A stretch of 64,000 bases of DNA from Glandiceps talaboti (Eukaryota; Hemichordata; Enteropneusta; Spengelidae). Under the pieces are notes generated by a model that did no database searches, was not told the DNA's origin, and saw nothing but the letters and a program-made list of their open reading frames with translations. Numbering within the stretch: position 1 is the first letter of the stretch; each line of letters opens with the position of its first letter. A program made the translations under genes and the position numbers. The DNA lies in the NCBI RefSeq assembly GCF_964340395.1, contig NC_135550.1:5232101-5296100 (forward strand), in the 5' to 3' direction. Shown in pieces: positions 48,845-61,336 of this stretch.

Positions 48845-50203
48845 AAACGCATGTTTCAAGTCCTCCATAATAGTTCCAGTTCCAAAGAGAAGGAAAATAT
48901 CATGTTTGAACGATTATCATGACCTGTAGCTCTAACTTCCGTAATCATGAAGGTCTAAGATACCTTAAATCTGCTACCGAGCCATTTCTTGACCCATTCC
49001 AGTTTGCATATCGAGCGAACAGGTCAGTTGATGACGCTGTTGCTCTTGGTTTACACTTTGTTCTACAACATCTAGAATCACCTGGTACATATGCACGTAT
49101 TCTTTTCATAGATTATAGTTCAGCATTTAATACGATCGTTCCAAAGCAATTGTTTGAGAAGCTCAAATCATTCGATTTTAATACGTCCCTGTGTTTTTGG
49201 CTTTTGGACTTTTTGTTGAATAGGCCACAGACCATTAGGCTTGGGGATAAAACATCATATTCCATCACTCTTAGTACTGGCGCACCTCAAGGTTGTGTCC
49301 TATCACCGTTGTTATATTCCTTGTTTACCAACGATTGTGTCTCCCATAATGAGTCTGTAAAACTCGTAAAATTTGCAGATGACACTACAGTTATTGGGCT
49401 GATTAAAAATGGCAACGAAGTCATCTACCGTTCCGTGGCCTGGCTAGTTGACTGGTGCTCAAATAATAACCTTGAGCTGAATATTAAGAAAACAAAGGAA
49501 ATGCTCATCGACTTTCGCAGAAAACCAGGTTTAATTGCCCCACTTAAAATCAATGATCAACATGTTGACCAGGTGGAATCGTTTACCTTCTTAGGTTCAA
49601 CAATACAAATACATTGAGATGGGATACCCACATACACGCAATTTTGGTAAAGGCACAACAACGTTTGTTTTTCCTGAGGCAACTTAAGAAATTTGGGTTA
49701 AGTCAACATATTCTCATTCGTTTTTACAGAGCAATCATTGAGAGTATTATTACATTTTCTATTACTGTCTGGTACGGTAATGCGACACAGAAGGATAGAA
49801 TTAGTCTTGAAAGAATAGCTAAGACCGCTTCAAGAATAATCGGGTGCGAGGTTCCATCGGTTGATTCTGTTTATGCTGGTCGCCTTGTACGGAGATCCGA
49901 CACGATTATAAAGGATACAACACACCCGGCGCATCACTTTTACGAACTCCTTCCCTCAGGGAAACGTTTTTTTTTACACAGTTTCTTTCCAAAAGCAGTT
50001 CAAAACTGTCGCATTTGAATGTAGCGTTTTAAGATTGTATTTTTGTGTCATAATACTGCATTTTTATCAGTCGTTTGTGATTTTATGGTGCTTTTGTGGT
50101 GTCTTTTTCTGTATTTGAGTGTTTTTTTGAGCAACGCCAAGGCACATTCCTCTCGATTCTATCGATTGGCAATAAAGAATATTATTATTATATTATTATT
50201 ATT
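48845..50203 (+). mobile_element. CR1/L2/Rex-like LINE inserted in the CGCTACC minisatellite
   Basis: 5'-truncated element. IIVPVPKRRK and ALTSVIMK near 48870-48950 lead into LDPFQFAYRANRSVDDAV, the palm motif LFIDYSSAFNTI, STGAPQGCVLSPLLYSLF and catalytic KFADDTTVIG near 49370. A 1-nt shift at about 49612 separates the C-terminal part (RWDTHI, KAQQRLFFLRQLKKF, FYRAIIESII), which ends at 50018. The 3' UTR ends CAATAAAGAATATT(ATT)n at about 50203. CGCTACC units lie on both sides (48824-48844 and from 50204). Confidence 0.83.
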
Positions 50204-53165
50204 ACCTTCCGCTACCTACGCTACCACATTTCAGTGCTTTTGCTGAAAAAAAATCGCTACCTTCGCTACCAAATCTCAGTGCTTTTGCCGGAAAAAAAAT
50301 CGCTACCCTCCGCTACCTTCGCTACCACATTTCAATACTTTTGCTGGAAAAAAAATCCGCTACCCTCCGCTACCTACCGCTACCTTCGCTACCACATTTC
50401 AATCCTTTTGCTGGAAAAAAATCCGCTACCTACCGCTACCTTCGCTACCACATTTCAATCCTTTTGCTGGAAAAAAAATCCGCTACCCTCCGCTACCTAC
50501 CGCTACCTTCGCTACCACATTTCAATCCTTTTGCTGGAAAAAAATCCGCTACCCTCCGCTACCTACCGCTACCTTCGCTACCAAATCTCAGCGCTTTTGC
50601 TGAAGAAAAAAAATCCGCTACCCTCCGCTACCTACCGCTACCTTCGCTACCAAATCTGAGCGCTTTTGCTGAAAAAAAAAATCCGCTACCCTCCGCTACC
50701 ACATTTCAATCCTTTTGCTGGAAAAAAAATCCGCTACCTACCGCTACCTTCGCTACCACATTTCAATCCTTTTGCTGGAAAAAAATCCGCTACCCTCCGC
50801 TACCTACCGCTACCTTCGCTACCAAATCTCAGCACTTTTGCTGAAAAAAAAATTCACTACCCTCCGCTACCTACCGCTACCTTCGCTACCACATTTCAAT
50901 CCTTTTGCTGGAAAAAAATCCGCTACCCTCCGCTACCAAATCTCAGCGCTTTTGCTGAAAAAAAAAATTCGCTACCCTCCGCTACCTACCGCTACCTACC
51001 GCTACCTTCGCTACCACATTTCAGTGCTTTTGCTGGAAAAAAAATCGCTACCCTCCGCTACCTACCGCTACCAAATCTCAGCGCTTTTGCTGGAAAAAAA
51101 ATCCGCTACCCTCCGCTACCTTCGCTACCACATTTCAATACTTTTGCTGGAAAAAAAATCCGCTACCCTCCGCTACCAAATCTCAACGCTTTTGCTGGAA
51201 AAAAATCCGCTACCCTCCGCTACCTACCGCTACCACATTTCAATCCTTTTGCTGGAAAAAAATCCGCTACCTACCGCTACCTTCGCTACCAAATCTCAGC
51301 GCTTTTGCTGAAAAAAAAAATCCGCTACCCTCCGCTACCTTCGCTACCAAATCTCAGCGCTTTTGCTGAAAAAAAAATCCGCTACCCTCCGCTACCTACC
51401 GCTACCTTCGCTACCAAATCTCAGCGCTTTTGCTGAAAAAAAAAATCCGCTACCCTCCGCTACCTTCCCTACCACATTTCAATCCTTTTGCTTGAAAAAA
51501 AATCCGCTACCCTCCGCTACCACATTTCAATCCTTTTGCTGGAAAAAAATCCGCTACCCTCCGCTACCTACCGCTACCTTCGCTACCAAATCTCAGCACT
51601 TTTGCTGAAAAAAAAAATTCGCTACCCTCCGCTACCTACTGCTACCTTCGCTACCACATTTCAATCCTTTTGCTGGAAAAAAATCCGCTACCCTCCGCTA
51701 CCTTCGCTACCAAATCTCAGCGCTTTTGCTGGGGAAAAAAATCCGCTACCTACCGCTACCTTCGCTACCACATTTCAATAATTTTGCTGGAAAAAAAATC
51801 CGCTACCCTCCGCTACCTTCGCTACCACATTTCAATCCTTTTGCTGGAAAAAAATCCGCTACCCTCCGCTACCTACCGCTACCTTCGCTACCACATTTCA
51901 ATCCTTTTGCTGGAAAAAAAATCCGCTACCCTCCGCTACCTACGCTACCACATTTCAATCCTTTTGCTGGAAAAAAATCCGCTACCCTCCGCTACCTTCT
52001 CTATCAAATCTCAGCGCTTTTGCTGAAAAAAAAAATCCGCTACCCTCCGCTACCTACCGCTACCTTCGCTACCAAATCTGAGCGCTTTTGCTGAAATAAA
52101 AAATCCGCTACCCTCCGCTACCTACCGCTACCTTCGCTACCACATTTCAATCCTTTTGCTGAAAAAAAATCCGCTACCCTCCGCTACCACATTTCAATCC
52201 TTTTGCTGGAAAAAATCCGCTACCCTCCGCTACCTTCGCTACCAAATCTCAGCGCTTTTGCTGAAAAAAAAAATCCGCTACCCTCCGCTACCTACCGCTA
52301 CCTTTGCTACCAAATCTCAGCGCTTTTGCTGAAAAAAAAAATCCGCTACCTACCGCTACCTTCGCTACCACATTTCAATCCTTTTGCTGGAAAAAAATCC
52401 GCTACCCTCCGCTACCTACCGCTACCTTCGCTACCACATTTCAATCCTTTTGCTGGAAAAAAATCCGCTACCCTCCGCTACCTACCGCTACCTTCGCTAC
52501 CAAATCTCAGCACTTTTGCTGAAAAAAAAATTCGCTACCCTCCGCTACCTACCGCTACCTTCGCTACCACATTTCAATCCTTTTGCTGGAAAAAAATCCG
52601 CTACCCTCCGCTACCTACCGCTACCTTCGCTACCAAATCTCAGCGCTTTTGCTGAAATAAAAAATCCGCTACCCTCCGCTACCTACCGCTACCTTCGCTA
52701 CCACATTTCAATGCTTTTGCTGGAAAAAAAATCGCTACCCTCCGCTACCTGCGCTACCAAATCTCAACGATTTTGCTGGAAAAAAAATCCGCTACCCTCC
52801 GCTACCTACCGATACCTTCGCTACCAAATCTCAGCGCTTTTGCTGGGGAAAAAAATCCGCTACCTACCGCTACCTTCGCTACCACATTTCAATAATTTTG
52901 CTGGAAAAAAAATCCGCTACCTTCGCTACCAAATCTCAGCGCTTTTGGTGGAAAAAAAATCCGCTACCCTCCGCTACCTACCGCTACCTTCGCTACCACA
53001 TTTCTATATTTTTGCTGGAAAAAAAATCCGCTACCCTCCGCTACCTACCGCTACCCTCGCTACCACATTTCAATATTTTTGCTGGAAAAAAAAATTCGCT
53101 ACCTACCGCTACCTTCGCTACCACATTTCAATATTTTTGCTGGGAAAAAAAATCGCTACCTTTAC
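50204..53165 (+). repeat. CGCTACC minisatellite array, about 3 kb
   Basis: Roughly 45 nested units of about 45-75 bp. Each has one to four CGCTACC modules (CCGCTACCCT, CCGCTACCTA, TTCGCTACC), then one of two spacers. Type A is AAATCTCAGCGCTTTTGCTG plus an A run. Type B is ACATTTCAATCCTTTTGCTGG plus an A run. Units vary by module number and the two spacer types alternate irregularly. Strong sequence homogeneity suggests recent expansion. All three + frames stay open for long stretches, so the many overlapping long ORFs here are artefacts. The array begins again left of the LINE at 48824. Confidence 0.95.
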
Positions 53166-53408
53166 CTTACGCTACATCCACCATGCTAGTTGACTAGATT
53201 TTGAGAGAATATATTGCTTTTAACAGGTCACTTCATTAATAATGAAAAAATCACTTACTATCTGTTCAAGGTGCCATATGAATAACAATTATTGAAGTAC
53301 ACGAAACAAATTCTATTAAAGAATACCCCATGTGTGCAAAAGTAGTTCCTACGACATCTATGGCGCATTAATATCCCAGGCAATGTAATTTGACAATCAT
53401 TTCACTTT

Positions 53409-53440
53409 GCTACCTTCGCTACCATCCGCTACGTAGCGAA
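53409..53440 (+). repeat. CGCTACC motif with CGCTACGTAGCG palindrome
   Basis: GCTACCTTCGCTACC, then CCGCTACGTAGCG and AAAGCG. It lies about 240 bp beyond the main array and has the same palindrome as 36108-36142. Confidence 0.6.
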
Positions 53441-53489
53441 AGCGAAAAATAAAAACAATTGAACCCCCGATTGAGCACTATATAATGTA

Positions 53490-53830
53490 GAGTCATGGTG
53501 GCCAAATATAACTATTGACAGGTTTGGAGTCTGTAAATTCCAGATTCGAATCGAGCTGCTGCCGTTTGTTTCTGAATGGCTCGTCTTAGCCTTGGGCACG
53601 ATTTGAACCACGACTCTGCCTCAGTCAACGAAAGCGTATAATTGGCCAATGGAACCTGGTTGGATAGGGTTGCATTGTGAATGCCTTATTAATCTTATGC
53701 TTAGGGAGTTGAGAAATTGAAGTTAAAGGATCGTTGTGCCGCTATGAGGATGGTGTGCCAGGGGTAAATGTTAGCATCTGGAGCTTTCGAGAGAACGAGC
53801 GTATTATACATATTATTACTCAGTATTAGT
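53490..53830 (+). mobile_element. Older copy of the tRNA-SINE
   Basis: Diverged relative of 8244-8614. It shares TGCCGTTTGTTTCTGAATGGCT, TTGGGCACGATTTGAACCACGACT, CTGCCTCAGTCA and the GGTTGCATTGTGAA segment, and ends near an ATT-rich tail. The B box is degraded (GATTCGAATCG), so it is unlikely to be transcribed by Pol III. Confidence 0.7.
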
Positions 53831-53839
53831 ATTATTATT

Positions 53840-55891
53840 TTCAATGAAAATATGGAAAGTATTTAACTATTGATCAAGTTATCAAGTCTTTCTTTATTCC
53901 AATAAAACGGAACGTACCCCCGTTTATCCCCGGAGGAGGGTTACAGAAATACATAAGAACAAATAAGGTAGGTCATGTGAGCCAAAACCACAAAACAGCT
54001 GAGGAATAATTATATATAATGACTACAATGCAAAACAAAAAGCAAATCAAATACTGTCCTTGAGGCCAAATAAAGACAGTTGTTTGGTTCCGGCTACCCG
54101 ACCCCACCTAGTTTTTCACGCCGACCCTAAACTTTTTTTTTTACGTATTCGAGAAAAATAATAATTGTGAAATCTCGCAAGAAATAGTTGATGCGGAAAC
54201 TGACATCAACTTAAAAAGACAATATATAACTATTCTTCCAATCTGTAATGGCTGTATATCTGATAGGAAGAAATAAACAACACAGAGACCGTTTGGAAAA
54301 CAATGGAAAATCTGAACTAGACACTCACACATGAAAAAAATAAATAAAAATCTATCCACCCCACCAATTTTAAAATTGAATATAATCGGAACCACACAAT
54401 GTTTTACGCCTCATCCTGAAACAATCTATTATGAATTTTGCAAGCGTCACTACAATAGTTTTAGCTATACTTGATATAATTACGATGAACTTACTCTCGT
54501 CATCCTTATCCATAAAATCCGGCCGGGTAAATAGTGGATACCATTTACCATGTCCTCGTTGACTGTACCTAGATGGACGAGATAGAGGAATTTGAATCTA
54601 AGATGGATTGGGTAATGTAATACTAGTATAATGGTTGCTCCACATCCCTACCTGAAGTGAAACAATACGAATATAATTGTATACCATGTAGATTTTCAGT
54701 CAAGACTGGATTGGTGGGGCGAGGGGGGGGGGAGTCAGAGTAGAGTCTTCTCCAGATTGACACTTCAAGCTCGACAAGGCGGTTAACGTCATGGACGATA
54801 GTACGTGTTACGACGCTGAATTTAGGCTACGGCGATATTTTCAGTGGTAAGCTCAAACTCGCTCAGTCTGCCGTCTAAGAGGTACCAGTTCTCAGGACAC
54901 GTATTCTGTAAAAGACTCACAAAGGACTCAAATATTACTTTTGGGTTGAATGACTTATACGATTTGCAGCAATAGGAGCGATTCAAACGAACTCCTCAAT
55001 TTAGTTGCAACCAAACATCAAAGTTCTTTCGAGTGTTTTCTATCTCTGCCAGGCTCTGTTCACGGAGCACATTCAAAACCCGTGTTACACCATCAAGGCC
55101 TCTTCGCCAACTAACTATGTTTTAGAGAAAATTCCATCTACTCTAGCTTCAACCGTATACGTCACCAATATTTTATTGTTCATTCCGTAATACAAATATG
55201 GTTAACAAACAAGTTGTTTACAACAAAAGACACTCTCTTATCCTTATTTAGTAAGTATTTACCAAAACAATTAATTCAGTTCAGAAATAGACAGTTACAA
55301 ATGAACTTTCTAAAATATTCTTAGTTAAACAGCTGTTGAAATCAATTGGGGGAACAATTTATCACTTGTCGTGACATGTGGCCTCCACTTTATATTAAGA
55401 TAGAATAACATTACTTGACCCACAGCTCTGTCTCATTAATCAATGTGACCTTACATGTGTCTTCTTGTCATAGCAAGATAATGTTTACTTGACACAATTA
55501 TTTACGATGTGTGCCTCGTAACAATAGTATGAATAGCCGTAGTTTGTATGACCAGCAGAGAAATAATGAATGTTGGAGGTCGTAATGACATTGTCGAGCA
55601 TTATATAGGCAAGTGTCTGACCAAGACAAATGAAGGAACGTTACAACAGCGAGCCAAGGTGGTATTCATTGGAAAACAGTCATTAGGTAATTTGTACAAT
55701 GAAGGGACAAATAACCCATGTTTGTATGATGCCATTGAAAGTACGACTTGACTTTGCAAATGAACCATTCACTCAACTCTGCAACACGAACAACGTTAAT
55801 GCGGCAGTCGGTATGATGAATATGTTTGGGCTGGAGCTTAGGCACTCAAGCTTGGCCTGTCTCATAAAATGTTAACCTCCCCTGATTCAAA

Positions 55892-55892
<1 letters not shown>
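53840..55892. other. No gene recognised
   Basis: Contains a CGACCCTAAA plus poly-T stretch (54105-54142) resembling 5420-5500, and a short frame at 55548-55751 (MTSREIMNVGGRNDIVEHYI start) without recognisable motifs. Confidence 0.4.
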
Positions 55893-55922
<30 letters not shown>

Positions 55923-56055
55923 CATACATACATACATACATACATACATACATACATACATACATACATACATGTACGTACATACATACATACATACATA
56001 CATACATACATACATACATACATACATACATACATACATACATACATACATACAT
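55893..56055. repeat. CATA microsatellite
   Basis: About 40 units of CATA with one CATGTACG interruption near 55970. It abuts the 3' side of the Penelope element. Confidence 0.97.
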
Positions 56056-56316
56056 AGAAATGCATATGGCAATTGTGAGACAGTCCGAATAAATTATAGA
56101 TGTAAAATCCGACGTTTCGAATAAAATTCTTTATATATCAAGGTATTTATAGGCAAGCTTTAGACATATTAGGTAAACACCTGAATATATCTGAATGTTA
56201 TGGAACAGAACGACAACCGCGTGTGATTAACGGTTATAGGTGTGAAAAGTTCTAATATTCGCACACACCAAATTGAACCCAATAGAACACGCCTGGAATT
56301 TTAAAAAAAAACGTGA

Positions 56317-57566
56317 TTAGACAGGGAATGACGTGGATAATCTATTAATTCCAAGAGGTTCCAGCGTTCCGAAACGGAAAACGATTTCCTTTTCCTTTAA
56401 CCTCAATACTTTCTCATCACCAGAAACATTACAAATTCCTGAAATAGACATATCTGATACACTGTGATCGTTGGTAATAAAATGCATAGATACAGGATAG
56501 TTACGATTGTTTTGCTTTTGTCTGGTCAGACGGAGATGTTTCATGAAACGATCACCAAGACGACGTACAGTCGAACCTATATAAAAAACACATTTCTGGC
56601 ATGTAATGTAATACACCACGTTAGTACTAATACAAGTAAATTTACTCGTAACAGCCGCACTTGTTCTTAGGGCCAAAAGCATGAGTAATATTAGTAATGA
56701 AACGACATGTACCACATCGAGTACGGTCGCATGGAAATGAACCAGCATTAACTTCCAAGCCATGTTGTCCTGTATGGACCACCAAATCTCTAAGACTGGT
56801 ATCACGACGCCAAGTTGTTAAAGGTGCTTCAGGAAATAATGAATTGGTTACCCTATTAGAACGTAAGATATTAAAATGCTTATATATTATGTTCTTAACT
56901 CTATTGGACAAGTGATGGTATGTAAGAGCCAACATGGGGCGATCATTGTTACACTTCTGATCATGTGATTTGATACAAGCTTCCCCAGACAAAGATCACA
57001 CCTTGAGTAAAGCCGCATTGGTAACCGACAATGGATAACCACGTTGATGGAAGTATGTGCAAAATTCAGCAGACCTTTCTCTGAAATCCAAATCACTACT
57101 TCAAAAACGACGTAAACGAATGAATTGTGAATAGAGAATGGAATCTTTACACTTATTAGGATGTGATGAACCATACTGCAAATATGAATGTGAATCAGTA
57201 GGTTTAGTATAAATAGATGTAGCTATATCATCACCATTAATCCTAAGGGAGATGTCAAGGAAATTGATAGTTCAGAAATATTATAAGTATACTGAGTAGC
57301 AGGATTAAATTACATATGTAATCAATAAATTGCGTAAGTTCCTCATGTTTGAGTGAAGCTGCACCAAAGCCATCATCAATAAATCGCTTTATATATAGAT
57401 CAGGTAAGATCCCTTGATACGAACTGAAAATAAGGTGTTCCTGATAAGACATAAATAAACAAGCATAACTAGGACCAAGACAACCTCCCATAGCAACGCC
57501 GCGTTTCTGCAAAAAATACATGTTATTAAAGGTAAAATAATAACACGTAAGAACAAGTTCCGCCAA
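56317..57566 (-). mobile_element. Penelope-like element: reverse transcriptase end plus GIY-YIG endonuclease
   Basis: Minus strand. At 57566-57255 lies a reverse transcriptase piece with FTFNNMYFLQKRGVAMGG, LGPSYACLF and the catalytic YIKRFIDDGFG. At 56992-56642 is the linker (RPMLALTYHHLSNRVKNI, LFPEAPLTTWRR, then PCDRTRCGTC). At about 56680-56317 is the endonuclease (VYYITCQKCVFYIGSTVRRL, DRFMKHL, FRFGTLEPLGINRL). Frame changes separate the parts and the N-terminal half is missing. CATA microsatellites lie on both sides. Confidence 0.82.
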
Positions 57567-57810
57567 TCACAGAAGTACTTGGGTAGGAGGGTTTAGTATA
57601 GGTCTTAAAGTAAGGGAGTGTTTGAGTGCAACTAACGAACCTTCATTATGTGGTATGGAAGTATACAAGGACTACTTAAACGTCAATTGAAAAAAAATGT
57701 ATCGTGGCTTACCGTATTGTACATACATACATACATACATACATACATACATACATACATACATACATACATACATACATACATACGTCTCTCTGTCTTG
57801 TGTCTCACCC

Positions 57811-57875
<65 letters not shown>

Positions 57876-57878
57876 GAA

Positions 57879-57933
<55 letters not shown>

Positions 57934-58412
57934 GAGTAATCGCTCATTTTTAGTAATTTCAACATGGTCTGGATGGAGTAAGTCAATCTAGGTCTGTCAC
58001 ATGAAATGTTAAACTCTTCAACTTAGAGATATAGAAGGATAGATACACTTCTATCAAACTATCTCAGTCTGTCTCCCCCCCCCCATCGTTGTCTGTGTCT
58101 CACCATGTTTGTTTGCCAGTCTGGCCGTTCTCCCCCCCCCCCTCTCTCACCGCGTTTCTGCACAAAATATATGTTATTAAAGGTAAAATAATAACACGTA
58201 AGAACAAGTTCAGCCAATCACAGAAGTACTTGGGTAGGAGGGTTTAGTTTAGGTCTTATATTAAGGTAGTGTTTGAGTGCAACTAAACCTTCATTATGTG
58301 GTATGGAAGTATACAAGGACTACTTAAACGTCCATAGAAAAAAAAGGTATCGTGGCTTACCTTATTGTGCATACATACATACATATATACATACATACAT
58401 ACATACATACGT
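57490..58412 (+). repeat. Direct repeat of Penelope flank plus microsatellite
   Basis: The stretch from GCGTTTCTGCA to the CATA and CTGT microsatellites at 57500-57940 recurs at 58152-58510 with small differences. Both contain AACACGTAAGAACAAGTTC and CAATCACAGAAGTACTTGGG. The arrangement resembles the tandem partial copies typical of Penelope-like insertions. The second copy is followed directly by segmental duplicate B. Confidence 0.8.
57719..57933. repeat. CATA, CTGT and CT microsatellites
   Basis: CATA units 57719-57786, then CTGT units from about 57808 with a GAATG interruption, then CT units to 57933. Confidence 0.97.
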
Positions 58413-58648
58413 CTCGGTCTTGTGTCTCACCCTGTCTGTCTGTCTGTCTGTCTGTTTGTATCTCTCTCTCTCTCTCTCAATCTCTCTCTCTCTCTCTCTC
58501 TCTCTGAGTAATCGCTCAGTTTTAGTAATTTCACCAACCATTTAAAGTAATTTCTCGTAGTCAATTGTTGTTGTTTTGGCGTAATTTCTCGTAGACAAAT
58601 CGTAACCTATAACTGAAGTTATATTTTTTTCATTTTCTACATTTACAG

Positions 58649-58711
58649 TTGTACGGAAGAGAAACGGATTTCTACTTCATTCATCAAAAAACCCGGTGTT
58701 CCAAAAACTGA
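58649..58711 (+). pseudogene. Third copy of terminal methyltransferase exon
   Basis: Copy of the 30257 exon inside segmental duplicate B, with the same TTTACAG acceptor. It starts LYGRETDFYFIHQKTR and stops at TGA (58709-58711) after 20 residues, exactly the length of exon 5 at 19819-19881. No copies of exons 3-4 are visible upstream; Penelope-like and microsatellite DNA lie there instead. It is therefore an orphan exon carried with the duplicated block. It is useful as evidence that the ancestral exon ended at this stop. Confidence 0.65.
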
Positions 58712-59747
58712 CTGGACTACTCAAAAGCAAGTCGGGTTTTCCATGGTCCAATTCTTTTCTTTTAGTACTTTGTGGATAAATGATTAATCTTGGTAAATGG
58801 TGATTTCATTATTGTCTATCTTTGTTCCACAATCGTTGTACATTTCAGTTTATTACTGCAGTATTTGTAGAGGGCTATCAGTGTACGAACATCTAACATT
58901 TCATGTCGGGACACAAACTGAATTTGAACCGGTTTAACTGAATCGAATCAAATTGATTCGATTCGAAATCGATTCATATGGGGACAGGGCTATTGACTAA
59001 CAGTAATGTTACATTTGTATTTACCGTTGTGTCACCCGACGGCAGTTACCATTGTCAGTGACTTTAAAAACTGTCAGTAAAAGTACACGACCGTCGGAAG
59101 TGGTCACGAATATGGCGACTTTTTACGGAATGCATCCCACAGTTCAACAGATCGACGTACATATTACGGAAGCACCCACCTGGCAATGTCATCACCCACA
59201 CGTACTCGCACTCTTCTGATGTATTAGTGTGTTCAGCACACATGAGAGTTGAACCATTTGATATCCTGGGGGAGATGCCAAATGGAGTTGCTCGAAAAAA
59301 AAACGGATATAAGTGGGTGATGGAAAAAAGACGTACCATTGCTGCTAGAAAAAACATTCTTGGCAGGGATATGATGTACAAGTTCGAGTGTACTGTTCAA
59401 CCTGCAGTACATCTCAAACCAGGACATTTGTCAAATCATGACAAACATTTTTCTTTGGCCTGTGGTACCTATATATATTTGTTCTTTTCTCTGTTTCTTT
59501 CAGAAATCTTTTAATATTACTTCATGTAAGAGTTCAAACATAACTATACATAAGATTATAGATGTACATGTACTACCTAGCTACCACACCAGTTACAGAA
59601 CATGCCAGGTAAATGTTTGGCTGTTTCCCAATCAGTGCTTCACATATCTTACACTTAGGGGCAAAAGTGAACTTGAAGGTTTCGTAACGGTAATCTTCAT
59701 AGATAGTTTATAAAAGAACTTAATCAAAATTTTTCTAGTCTCTTCAG

Positions 59748-60019
59748 TATGAACTTGTCAGAAGGGACGAATATAATTTCAATTTTGTACACTACATGTA
59801 TCAACACTACAAATCATCCAGATCCAAGTTCTATTATACACTAGGTATGACCTCCTATGTTCTCTAACATACAAGCAAATGATTGCCGGTGAATCAGCGC
59901 AAGCACAACGTCGACAGTATCAAGATTCTGCAGCCAGAATCCATGCAATAGTGCAAGATTTTGAAAATCGTCATGTGCTAGATTTTCTTCGGGGAATAGC
60001 CCACAATTTACAGTTTTAA
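59748..60019 (+). pseudogene. Unidentified coding exon (copy B, frameshifted)
   Basis: Duplicate of 31364-31627. An 8-bp insertion (TATTATAC, after CAAGTTC near 59832) shifts the frame and brings an early TAA. The rest is almost identical to copy A, including the acceptor and the final TAA. Confidence 0.45.
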
Positions 60020-60292
60020 ACACTGGCTGATCATGATAAACCGAGCCGAGTCACCATTTACTATCACCAAAGTTTTACGTCTCAATATTTTTTCTACTTT
60101 TGACTCGCTTTCTATCTTGTTACCTGTATATTTTGTATTGAACTGATAATAAATAAATCTTTTCCAGTAAAAAAATGACTTCGGGTTTGTGTTTAGTGAG
60201 TACCGACGCAAATTGCGTCGGTAAGTTGCCGACGGTGACTTTTTAATGAATGACAAACCCGTACATCTGTAATACTAGTTTTTTTTTCGTTC

Positions 60293-60472
60293 GGGGGCAG
60301 TTGTCCTTCGGGGGCAGTTGTCCTTCGGGGGCAGTTGTCAGGGGGCAATTATCCGGGGGGGGGGCAGTTGTCCTTTGGGGGCAATTGTCCAGGGGGCAGT
60401 TGTCCTTCGGGGGCAATTGTCCGGGGGCAATTGTCAGGGGGGCAATTGTCTGGGGTGCAGTTGTCCTGTTAC
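60293..60472 (+). repeat. G-rich minisatellite GGGGGCARTTGTC (copy B)
   Basis: Duplicate of 31918-32098 with the same unit order; length differs mainly in the central G run. Confidence 0.83.
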
Positions 60473-61309
60473 CAAGTGGATTATACTAGACATGCAATAT
60501 TAATGCCCCTGTACCGATGTTAAGGGCTCACTTTTATGTGACATGAGAAACACATTTAAAAACCCATATTTACTTTAGCTTTTCGAAGCTTGGATATATT
60601 ACCTCAGAGGCTATGAATAACCTAAAAATTCCCTAAATAGAAACAAAAAACTGCAGATCTGCCAGGGGAAATCCCCTAGGACTCACTCAACCCAGAGGTC
60701 ATTCATGCATTAAACCAACAATAAGATTCACGAAAATTGGCTTTAATAGTAAAATCCTCCAAAGCTTCTAGGGAGAGACGTAGGACCCCCATAAGAGGTG
60801 GACATATCCCAGTATCCAGCTCTTCCCGTACCTCTTACTGTCAAGATGCTATCAAAACTTTAGTTCAAAATCTTTTCAACCATGTGTATTTGCTTTTTAC
60901 ATGTTGGTGCTGTTTTGTAAAGCTTGGAAATTATTGTCCAAAAGTGTCTGTGAATAGCCTAAAAATTGGCTGTAAGAGTAAAAATCCTACAGGGCAACAG
61001 GGCAGAATCCCCCCCCCCCCCCAACACACAAGAGGTGGACATGTCCCAGTCTCAAGCGCTTTCCTCCACCTCGTACTGTCAAGATGGTATGAAACATTAT
61101 TTCAAAAATATTTCAACCATATGTAGTTGCTTTTTACATGTTAGTGCTGTCTTGTAACGCTTGGAAATTATTGTCTCAAAGTGTCTGTGAATAGCCTAAA
61201 AATTGGCTTTAAGATTAAAAGAATTAATCCCACAGGGCTGAAGCTTTATTTAAAAGCCTACGTGTCACTATCACTCAAGGTGTTGTTGTTCGTGTTACTC
61301 TTGTATGCT

Positions 61310-61336
61310 GGAGATATAGAGTCCAACCCGGGACCA
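61310..61336 (+). other. 2A-like ribosome-skipping peptide (copy B)
   Basis: Identical GDIESNPGP motif in duplicate B, after LLFVLLLYA (copy A has LLCA). The core consensus is intact in both copies. Confidence 0.8.

Noticed and set aside
50204-53165. Possible CRISPR array
   Set aside because: Repeats are contiguous with variable internal modules and no unique spacers; the genome is eukaryotic.
50096-53193. Many long overlapping + strand ORFs (up to 269 codons) of repeated LPSLPHFNPFAGKK-type peptides
   Set aside because: They are translations of the CGCTACC minisatellite, open in all three frames because the unit lacks stop codons.
55846-56072. ORFs of repeated MYVC or HTYI peptides
   Set aside because: CATA microsatellite; the same applies to 57648-57986, 58273-58545, 46351-46821 and 9885-10088.
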